From Chitinivorax sp. B (lineage in GTDB: Bacteria > Pseudomonadota > Gammaproteobacteria > Burkholderiales > SCOH01): a DNA stretch of 61,116 bases. The stretch spans positions 1 to 61,116 of the forward strand of contig NZ_SCOH01000034.1 in the NCBI RefSeq assembly GCF_005503445.1, written 5' to 3'. Below, in pieces: positions 55,073 through 61,116 of this stretch. Every line of letters begins with the position of its first letter. Position 1 is the stretch's first letter. A program made the translations under genes and the position numbers. The notes under the pieces are model-generated. The model saw only the letters and a program-made list of their open reading frames with translations. It searched no databases and had not been told where the DNA came from.

Positions 55073-55477
55073 ATGAAAACGAACAAACTTCCCTTGGTGT
55101 ATTCGTGCTCGGGCTGCTCCAGTGCAGCGCAGCTGGCCAATCACCTGGCCTTGCAACTGGATCGGTCAGGATTGGCAGAAATGTCGTGCATTGCCGGCGT
55201 GGGCGGTGGGGTGCCGGGTTTGGTCAAACTGGCGCAATCCGGTCGGCCGATACTGGCACTGGATGGCTGTGTGATGCATTGTGTGAAAGCCTGTCTGGCG
55301 CAAGCTGAGGTTGAGGCCGAATGTCACCTGACATTATCGGCCTTTGGTGTCAAAAAACACAAACATGCGGATTTTGATGCAGCCCAGGCAGTCCAGCTAT
55401 TGCCCTGGATTGAGGCTGCCGCACGTGAACTTGCCAGCGGTCAGCCCGCCACGACACCTGGCCCGCTGGCCGCTTGA
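55073..55477 (+). CDS. DGC-domain cysteine protein, putative zinc-binding
   Basis: This 134-residue cytoplasmic protein has the DGC-family pattern: YSCSGCSSAAQLANHLA, MSCIAGVGGGVPGL, then LDGCVMHCVKACL, with at least seven cysteines that could bind metal or a cluster. Its biochemical role is not established. A perfect FNR/ANR-type box upstream points to anaerobic or nitric-oxide control. The ATG at 55073 was chosen by family match; no ribosome binding site is visible. It is convergent with the FAH gene, five bases apart. Confidence 0.82.
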   Translation: MKTNKLPLVYSCSGCSSAAQLANHLALQLDRSGLAEMSCIAGVGGGVPGLVKLAQSGRPILALDGCVMHCVKACLAQAEVEAECHLTLSAFGVKKHKHADFDAAQAVQLLPWIEAAARELASGQPATTPGPLAA

Positions 55478-55482
55478 ATCAT

Positions 55483-56139
55483 TCAGGCAATGCTGAAAGT
55501 CGCCATGGTACGGTCACCCAGGCTCAGCACCAGCTCGTCACCGCTGGTTAATGGACCCACACCTTCCGGGGTGCCGGTATAAATCAGATCACCTGGCTGC
55601 AACGTGAATACTGTCGACAAATAGTGGATCAGGTAGGGTACCGGAAACAGCATCATCGCCGTATTGCCAGCCTGGCGACGGACACCATTCAGCATCAGGC
55701 TGAACTGAATCTGTCCCACATCCCCCACCACGTCAGGCTCAACGAAATCCGAAATGCACGCGGCGCCGTCGAATCCCTTTGCCAACGTCCACGGTAACCC
55801 TTTGGCCTTGGCTGCACTTTGCACGTCACGTGCAGTCAAATCCAACCCTACCGCATAACCCGCTACATGCTGCAATGCATCGGCTTCAGCAATGTGTTTA
55901 CCACCTTTGCCAATCAGTATCACCAATTCGGTTTCAAAATGTACGTCATTTGAAAATGCCGGTAATGCGACGGGTTGGTCTGGATGATGAAGGGAAGACG
56001 TTGGCTTGATGAAGACCAGTGGTGTCTCCTCGATCTTATTCCCCAATTCGGCTGCATGCGCGGCGTAATTTCGGCCAATGCAATAAATATTGCCGACAGG
56101 AACTGGCTGCGCTGTCGGCTGCAGAGTGACAAACGGCAT
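55483..56139 (-). CDS. Fumarylacetoacetate hydrolase-family protein (hydratase/isomerase/decarboxylase)
   Basis: This 218-residue single-domain FAH protein from the ATG at 56139 has GGAGA upstream. IYCIGRNYAAHAAELGN, FIKPTSSLHHP, FETELVILIGKGGKHI and IYTGTPEGVGPLTSGD give the family fold and its metal ligands. Small FAH proteins include fumarylpyruvate hydrolases, oxaloacetate decarboxylases and enol-keto tautomerases; the substrate is unknown, and there is no catabolic operon beside it. Confidence 0.88.
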   Translation of the reverse strand: MPFVTLQPTAQPVPVGNIYCIGRNYAAHAAELGNKIEETPLVFIKPTSSLHHPDQPVALPAFSNDVHFETELVILIGKGGKHIAEADALQHVAGYAVGLDLTARDVQSAAKAKGLPWTLAKGFDGAACISDFVEPDVVGDVGQIQFSLMLNGVRRQAGNTAMMLFPVPYLIHYLSTVFTLQPGDLIYTGTPEGVGPLTSGDELVLSLGDRTMATFSIA

Positions 56140-56274
56140 AGGTACGCTCTCCTTGAACAAGGCTGAGATTGTAGCGCAATCGACAAGCTGGGCTGCCACT
56201 CAATGATGCGAGGCCACTGCGGGGTTTGGACCGCAAGTGCTATAACGAAACCATTCGTTGTCACGCCCAATATC

Positions 56275-57195
56275 ATGCCTGCCTTGTATGCAATCAGCCT
56301 GACGCTGGTCATCCTGCTGGCGACTGCTGCCATGCCTCAAATCGCCCAAGCAGCAGGCCGAATGGTCATCGTCTACCCAAAACCAGAAACCGATACCGAC
56401 GATCGGACCCGTTATCCCACCCTGCTGCTGGCGCTCGCTCTGAAGAAATCAGGTGCCAATTATGTCCTGCAGCCCAGCAAAACCTATATGCAGCAAGGGC
56501 GTGCACTAGCCCTGCTGGAACACAATATGGGTGAGGTCAATGTCGTGTGGTCGATGACATCCATCGATCGAGAGGAACGCCTTCGACCAATCCGCATCCC
56601 GATCTACAAAGGACTGATTGGTTGGCGTATTCCATTTATCAGTGCAAATCGCCAGGATTTGTTGTCCAACGTGAAATCAGTCCAAGACTTGGCGAAGTTT
56701 GTCGCGGGACAAGGACATGATTGGCCAGATACTGAAATTCTGCGTGCCAACAAGCTACAAGTCATGGGAATCGGTGAATACAATGCATTGTTTCGAACCT
56801 TGGCAATGCGCCGGTTTGACTATTTTCCGCGATCGGTTGCCGAGATCTGGGCGGAAGCTGACATGCATGCTAGTGACGGCGTAGTGGTGGATCGCCATAT
56901 TGCCCTGCACTACCCTACCGCTTTCTATTTCTTTGTCAATAAACGTAATGCGGAGCTAGCCAGGCTGATTCGCAGTGGATTGGAAAAAGCCATCCAAGAC
57001 GGCAGCTTTGACGAGCTGTTCCAAGCACATATGGGGCCTTACCTGAAGGCTGCACAGCTGGAGAAACGGGTAGTGCTGGAATTGAACAATCCGCTGCTCC
57101 CACCCTTGACCCCACTTGATCGACCGGAACTTTGGTATCAGCCTGGCAAGACGCAAACCGGCCTACAGCAAGGCGTTCCACACATGACTCAGTGA
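56275..57195 (+). CDS. Periplasmic solute-binding protein, SBP family 3-like
   Basis: This 306-residue protein from the ATG at 56275 has a signal peptide (LYAISLTLVILLATAAMPQIAQA) and a bilobed binding fold (RMVIVYPKPETDTDDRTRYP, VNVVWSMTSIDREERLRPIRIP, FYFFVNKRNAELARLIRSGLEKAI near the end). It resembles the divergent SBP_bac_3 proteins annotated in many beta- and gammaproteobacteria without transport partners. A sensory or uptake role is possible. Its stop overlaps the 3' end of hslO by seven bases. Confidence 0.75.
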   Translation: MPALYAISLTLVILLATAAMPQIAQAAGRMVIVYPKPETDTDDRTRYPTLLLALALKKSGANYVLQPSKTYMQQGRALALLEHNMGEVNVVWSMTSIDREERLRPIRIPIYKGLIGWRIPFISANRQDLLSNVKSVQDLAKFVAGQGHDWPDTEILRANKLQVMGIGEYNALFRTLAMRRFDYFPRSVAEIWAEADMHASDGVVVDRHIALHYPTAFYFFVNKRNAELARLIRSGLEKAIQDGSFDELFQAHMGPYLKAAQLEKRVVLELNNPLLPPLTPLDRPELWYQPGKTQTGLQQGVPHMTQ

Positions 57196-58061
57196 CGAGT
57201 ATCACTGGCAGGCTGAACGAGCTGATCAGCAAATACTTGCTCCACATCGACCTTGTCAAACTGGTAGCGTGTATTACAGAACTCGCATTGGATATCAATG
57301 CCACCCTGCTCTTCCAGAATATTGCGCACTTCGTCTACACCAACCATCTTTAGCATGCTGCCAACCCTTTCACGTGAGCAGGAGCAGCGAAAGACAACTG
57401 CGTGTTCGTCAAATACACGCAGGGTTTCTTCATGAAACAAGCGATGCATCACTTCACCGAGCGGCAGCTCAAGCAATTCCGCCTGGGTCAATGTACCCGC
57501 CAGATGACTGGCGCGATCCCAGGCATCGGCATCCCCCTTATCATCAGGTAGCTTCTGCAATAACAACCCGGCGGCCCGTTGATCATTAGCGGCCAACCAG
57601 AACCGGGTCTCCAGCTGCTCGGAGCGCAGCATGTAATTCTCCAGCATCGCCGCAATCGAGTCCCCTTCCAGCGATACCACACCCTGGTAAGGATGCTGGC
57701 CATTCAGCGGGTCCAGCGTGATGACGAATTTACCATTGCCCAGCAATTCGCGAACTGGCAACGGTTTGACCTCGCCTTCCCATCGGGCGGTGGCGCGCAT
57801 CGACAGATCGGCATTGCATTCCACCACCGCCAGTCGAACTGCACCCGTACCATGCATCTGCATGACCAAGGAACCATTGAACTTTAAAGTAGCTGACAAC
57901 AATGCGGCGGCAGCCATCATTTCACCAATCACCGCGCGTAACACGGGTGGATAATCGTGGCGGGCCAATACCTCGCGGTAAGTCTGATCCAACGTCACCA
58001 TTTCGCCGCGTACCGGCGCACCTTCAAACAAAAAACGGAGCAATGCGTCTTTCATGGCCAT
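57189..58061 (-). CDS. hslO: Redox-regulated chaperone Hsp33
   Basis: This 290-residue holdase is activated by oxidation and heat. The C-terminal zinc/redox switch has CSC, about 30 residues, then CEFC (CxC-Xn-CxxC), with EEQGGIDIQCEFCNTRYQF at the end. The N-terminal substrate-binding domain has LRFLFEGAPVRGEMVTLDQTY. The gene lies 11 bases from a proteasome-like gene on the same strand. Confidence 0.94.
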   Translation of the reverse strand: MAMKDALLRFLFEGAPVRGEMVTLDQTYREVLARHDYPPVLRAVIGEMMAAAALLSATLKFNGSLVMQMHGTGAVRLAVVECNADLSMRATARWEGEVKPLPVRELLGNGKFVITLDPLNGQHPYQGVVSLEGDSIAAMLENYMLRSEQLETRFWLAANDQRAAGLLLQKLPDDKGDADAWDRASHLAGTLTQAELLELPLGEVMHRLFHEETLRVFDEHAVVFRCSCSRERVGSMLKMVGVDEVRNILEEQGGIDIQCEFCNTRYQFDKVDVEQVFADQLVQPASDTRH

Positions 58062-58071
58062 TCTCGAACTT

Positions 58072-58635
58072 TCAAACCGCAGCCGCGGTATACAGGGTTA
58101 AGGGCAAGGACGAATTGATATCGAAGGTACAACCCGCTTCAACGCCAGCCCGAGCAATACCTTCTGCGTCAAACTGATCATATAGCGCATGCATGGCACC
58201 GATGGCATACTCACGCCCCGACCCAATCGCCCAGAAGCGCTCGAACTGATACACCTCACGCATCGAATAAACACCGAAGATGCCATGTGGATTGGCAATC
58301 AGCACAGTCATCTGGCTCGATTCGTAGGGATCATCCTCCTCTTCGTCCGGCTTCAGGAAGAATTCTTCCTTCAAAATCGGGTGAAGTTTGCGGAAGGTCT
58401 CGAAAATAGCGGCACGGCTGGATAAATCAAGCTTCTTCTGTTTTTTCAGCGCACTCTGCAGCACCAGATCATGAGCAGCACTGCCAGAAATACCGACATA
58501 ACTATCGCCGATCTGGAATATCTTGTTACTGGCCGCATCAAATGCAGCGGCAAGACGGGTATCACCAAAAGTGGACTGGCTGTCGGCGGCAATCGCCGAT
58601 GTGCCATTTTTTCTTACAGCTACCAGTGTGGTCAT
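58072..58635 (-). CDS. Beta-proteobacterial proteasome homologue (HslV-like Ntn hydrolase)
   Basis: This 187-residue protein starts M-T-T-L-V-A-V-R-K-N-G from the ATG at 58635, so removal of Met exposes the catalytic Thr, as in HslV (TTIVSVRR). ADSQSTFGDTRLAA follows, and FWAIGSGREYAIGAMHALY near the C-terminus matches the proteasome fold. It differs from HslV and from Anbu, and best fits the BPH group first noted in betaproteobacteria. It should form a self-compartmentalising peptidase without a dedicated ATPase beside it. It lies 11 bases upstream of hslO in the same direction, suggesting joint expression with the Hsp33 holdase. Confidence 0.8.
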   Translation of the reverse strand: MTTLVAVRKNGTSAIAADSQSTFGDTRLAAAFDAASNKIFQIGDSYVGISGSAAHDLVLQSALKKQKKLDLSSRAAIFETFRKLHPILKEEFFLKPDEEEDDPYESSQMTVLIANPHGIFGVYSMREVYQFERFWAIGSGREYAIGAMHALYDQFDAEGIARAGVEAGCTFDINSSLPLTLYTAAAV

Positions 58636-58998
58636 GACAATTGAAGCAGTCAAAACGGTATTTTACCGGAATTGCACACGACACATATACTGCATCGCCT
58701 GCTGCGTATAGGTTGGGCTTCGAATCCAAGATAGAAACAAGCGTTCCAAACAAGCGTTTGATTGGCTTTTTTTGACTTACCTGTCAAATCGTTGCATCAT
58801 TAGCCCGGACTTCAATTCGGGTGCCTGTTCCAGACACGCCGGAGCGTGCGGCGGCCCAATCGGCCGGTTGCAAAATTGCACAGTCATATCATTCAGATAT
58901 AACGACTATTGCATACGCAATCAACAACCATCGCATCCGCTTCGTTTTGTTCTATTGTAGACACGGTACGCCCGCCACACGATTTAAAGGGGATCAGC
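58636..58998. other. Divergent promoter region between the proteasome-like gene and ETF-QO
   Basis: This 363-base stretch holds the upstream region of both genes. The clearest element is the pair of PsrA-type operators described separately at 58734-58760. I see no small gene or RNA that I can support. Confidence 0.6.
58734..58760. promoter_or_regulatory. Two overlapping PsrA-type operators before ETF-QO
   Basis: GAAACAAGCGTTCC (58734-58747, one mismatch) and CAAACAAGCGTTTG (58747-58760, perfect) share one base, the same 13-base phasing as at psrA. Their 3' edge is about 240 bases upstream of the GTG start, which leaves room for a promoter in between or a more distant effect. Confidence 0.72.
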
Positions 58999-60657
58999 GT
59001 GGAACGCGAATTCATGGAATACGATGTCGTGATTGTGGGAGCCGGCCCGGCTGGCCTCTCCTGTGCGATCCGACTCAAACAACTGGCAGAAAAGAACGGC
59101 AAGGAAATCAGCGTTTGCGTCCTGGAGAAAGGCTCCGAAGTCGGCGCTCATATCCTGTCCGGTGCGGTGATGGACCCCATTGCCATGAACGAATTGTTCC
59201 CGGATTGGAAGGAACGTGGCGCACCGCTCAACACGCCCGTGACTGAAGACCATTTCCTGTTTCTGACCGAAGATGGCGCAAAGCGTTTTCCAGAGAGGTT
59301 GATGCCGCCACTGTTGAACAACCATGGTAACTACATCGTCAGTCTGGGCAATGTCTGCCGCTGGCTGGCCGAACAGGCTGAGGGCCTGGGCGTAGAAATC
59401 TATCCAGGTTTTGCTGCCGCAGAAGTGTTGTATCACGAAGATGGTTCGGTCAAAGGTGTTGCTACTGGCGACATGGGCATTGGCCGGGATGGCCAACCCA
59501 AGGCGGAGTATGCACCAGGGATGGAATTGCACGCCAAGTACACCATGATTGCAGAAGGCGTACGCGGCTCGCTGGCCAAGGAGATTCAGGCCAGGTTCAA
59601 CCTGCGCGATGGCGTTGAACCGCAGAAATTCGGTATCGGCTTCAAGGAATTGTGGGAAATCGACCCGGCCAAGCATCAAGCAGGTTTGGTGATGCATTCC
59701 CAAGGCTGGCCACTGGACAAGGACACGGGCGGCGGCTCGTTCCTTTATCACCTGGAAAACAACCAGGTTGCCGTTGGCTTTGTGGTGCATCTGAACTACC
59801 AAAACCCTCACCTGTCGCCCTATGACGAATTTCAGCGCTTCAAGACCCATCCATCGATCCGCCATTTCTTTGAAGGCGGCAAGCGGATTTCATATGGAGC
59901 ACGTGCCATCAATGAAGGTGGCCTGCAATCCATTCCGAAACTGACCTTTCCAGGCGGCACCCTGATCGGCTGTTCGGCTGGCTTTGTGAACGTACCGCGC
60001 ATCAAGGGCAGCCACAATGCAATGAAAACTGGCATGCTTGCCGCTGAAGCAGCTTTCGACGCAGTCGTGAACCAGTCCCGCACCGGCCATGATGAACTGA
60101 CAAACTACCCAGAAGCCTTCCGCAATTCATGGGTATACGAAGACCTGTACAAAGTACGTAATGTGAAGCCCGCCCTGTCGCGCTGGGGCATGATCGGCGG
60201 TACATTGTATGGCGGCTTTGATATGTGGATGCATTGCCTGGGCGTCAACCTGCCCTGGACATTGCGCCACGGCAAGGCAGATCACGAATGCCTGAAGCCC
60301 GCAGCTGACATGCCGAAAATCGACTACCCGAAACCGGACGGCAAGGTCAGTTTCGATAAACTCAGTTCGGTGTTCATTTCCAATACCAACCATGAAGAAG
60401 ATCAGCCGATCCATCTACGCCTGCGTGATACTTCGGTCGCCATCTCGCTGAATCTGGCCAAGTATGATGCGCCAGAACAGCGTTACTGCCCGGCTGGAGT
60501 ATATGAAATCGTCCGCGAAGGCGCTGATGCACCACGACTACAGATCAACGCGCAAAACTGTGTGCACTGCAAGACCTGTGATATCAAGGACCCCAGTCAG
60601 AACATCAACTGGACTGTGCCGGAGGGTGGTGGCGGGCCCAATTACCCGAACATGTAA
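58999..60657 (+). CDS. Electron-transfer flavoprotein-ubiquinone oxidoreductase
   Basis: This membrane-associated flavoprotein with a 4Fe-4S cluster passes electrons from ETF (loaded by FadE and other dehydrogenases) to ubiquinone. The 552-residue protein from the GTG at 58999 (AAGGGG six bases upstream) has FAD motif [15 protein letters not shown] near residue 10, [15 protein letters not shown], and the Fe-S site [18 protein letters not shown] near the end with three of the four cysteines visible. An ATG 15 bases on is a second possible start. It is followed by a terminator. Confidence 0.95.
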   Translation: MEREFMEYDVVIVGAGPAGLSCAIRLKQLAEKNGKEISVCVLEKGSEVGAHILSGAVMDPIAMNELFPDWKERGAPLNTPVTEDHFLFLTEDGAKRFPERLMPPLLNNHGNYIVSLGNVCRWLAEQAEGLGVEIYPGFAAAEVLYHEDGSVKGVATGDMGIGRDGQPKAEYAPGMELHAKYTMIAEGVRGSLAKEIQARFNLRDGVEPQKFGIGFKELWEIDPAKHQAGLVMHSQGWPLDKDTGGGSFLYHLENNQVAVGFVVHLNYQNPHLSPYDEFQRFKTHPSIRHFFEGGKRISYGARAINEGGLQSIPKLTFPGGTLIGCSAGFVNVPRIKGSHNAMKTGMLAAEAAFDAVVNQSRTGHDELTNYPEAFRNSWVYEDLYKVRNVKPALSRWGMIGGTLYGGFDMWMHCLGVNLPWTLRHGKADHECLKPAADMPKIDYPKPDGKVSFDKLSSVFISNTNHEEDQPIHLRLRDTSVAISLNLAKYDAPEQRYCPAGVYEIVREGADAPRLQINAQNCVHCKTCDIKDPSQNINWTVPEGGGGPNYPNM

Positions 60658-60982
60658 CGATGTAAATCGTTGCCCTGAACACACAACGCCCAATCACTCG
60701 ATTGGGCGTTTTTGCTTTCAGCCTCAACTGACAAATTCCGTCAGAATCTGCCCATTCACAGAAACCCAGACTGCCGCAGTGACGCACATTGTCACAATTT
60801 CTCTTTTATAGTCAGTAACTTATGTATAATTCAAATATATTTACATATCATGATATTGTGATTTATGATGCGCAACTGCCAGCTGATTAAAACACAAGAA
60901 AACACCGATAATACGTTGTTTTTATTGAATATAAATGATCCAGATCTGGCACTTCAAACCAAAATAATGCGGGAAAAGCAAA
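60658..60982. other. Intergenic stretch between ETF-QO and the lipoprotein gene
   Basis: It carries the ETF-QO terminator and then AT-rich DNA. A TGTATAAT at 60823-60830 is a plausible promoter -10 for the lipoprotein gene, but no strong -35 partner is 17 bases away. I see no other gene. Confidence 0.45.
60685..60718 (+). terminator. Rho-independent terminator of ETF-QO
   Basis: AACGCCCAATC (60685-60695) pairs with GATTGGGCGTT (60700-60710) around ACTC, followed by TTTGCTTT. Confidence 0.92.
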
Positions 60983-61116
60983 ATGAGACAACAAACACTG
61001 GTTTCGCTGTTGGTTACCCTTGCTCTGGCGGCATGCGGTGGTGGTGGCGGTGGGGATAGTGGCAATAGCACATCAGGCTCGGGAAATGGTCCTGGCAACA
61101 GCGGCGGGACCACGCC
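60983..61116 (+). CDS. Lipoprotein with a glycine-rich N-terminus, truncated by the window edge
   Basis: From ATG 60983 the peptide starts MRQQTLVSLLVTLALAAC, followed by six glycines and a Gly/Ser/Asn-rich stretch. LALAAC is a lipobox, so signal peptidase II would cut before the cysteine and lipidate it. The rest of the protein lies outside, so its function cannot be told. Upstream GGGAAAAGC is a weak ribosome binding site. Gly/Ser-rich tethers of this kind often precede large secreted enzymes or adhesins. Confidence 0.75.
   Translation, partial: MRQQTLVSLLVTLALAACGGGGGGDSGNSTSGSGNGPGNSGGTT

Noticed and set aside
58715-58735. TTCGAATCC as a tRNA T-loop
   Set aside because: No matching acceptor, D or anticodon stem can be drawn around it.
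58984-59865. 293-codon open frame antisense to ETF-QO
   Set aside because: Shadow of the ETF-QO frame, with no start signals.

Overview
The window comes from the chromosome of a Gram-negative betaproteobacterium, most likely in or near the Neisseriales (Chromobacterium/Chitinivorax-like). The placement rests on gene order and family types: FmdB-DUF502-AspS, a PHP/YciO/M50/TrpS/ScpA/ScpB/RluB run, a YciB-YciI-BolA-PpiC run, a PsrA-type regulator next to fadE, and a beta-proteobacterial proteasome homologue. It is a placement by resemblance, not by a database search. Coding is dense on both strands. I see no rRNA, tRNA or CRISPR, and only the end of one insertion sequence at the left edge.

Region 1-9.6 kb: an IS5-type transposase fragment, thioredoxin reductase, an Smr-domain protein, then a lipid A aminoarabinose operon (arnT, arnE, arnB, arnC and an arnA split into a formyltransferase gene and a decarboxylase gene) closed by a strong terminator. 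No arnD deformylase is present here. Region 9.6-14.7 kb: a GAF/HD-GYP cyclic-di-GMP phosphodiesterase candidate, an aminotransferase and a PilZ-like protein.

Region 14.7-26.3 kb: a fatty-acid degradation block on the minus strand: thiolase FadA, a FadB-type dehydrogenase/hydratase with inverted domain order, outer-membrane transporter FadL, a YciA-like thioesterase, FadE and the TetR regulator PsrA. Two overlapping PsrA-type operators sit in front of psrA. The same operator geometry recurs more than 30 kb away before the ETF-ubiquinone oxidoreductase gene (59.0-60.7 kb), which takes the electrons made by FadE. A single copy precedes a branched-chain-amino-acid-type binding protein gene. Together these sites sketch a PsrA regulon inside the window.

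Region 26.4-36.3 kb: an overlapping HD-GYP/hybrid histidine kinase pair, TyrS, an M23 cell-wall peptidase, a ZnuABC-type metal importer with a clear promoter and a palindromic operator, an ArsC-like protein and a GAF protein. Region 36.3-51.1 kb is housekeeping: RluB, ScpB, ScpA, a drug/metabolite exporter, TrpS, an M50 protease, YciO, a PHP phosphoesterase, YciB, YciI, BolA, a parvulin, AspS, DUF502, FmdB and a DinG/YoaA helicase.

Region 51.2-61.1 kb is the accessory part. It holds a coupled TPMT-like methyltransferase, P-loop polynucleotide-kinase-like protein and decaying Thg1-type reverse polymerase; twin secreted proteins built of CBM21-like modules; a DGC cysteine protein behind a perfect FNR/ANR-type box; an FAH hydrolase; a solute-binding protein; Hsp33; a proteasome-like Ntn hydrolase; ETF-QO; and the start of a glycine-rich lipoprotein. 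The most unusual items are the Thg1/kinase locus, the overlapping PsrA operators, the catalytic-domain-free CBM21-like pair and the FNR-box gene.
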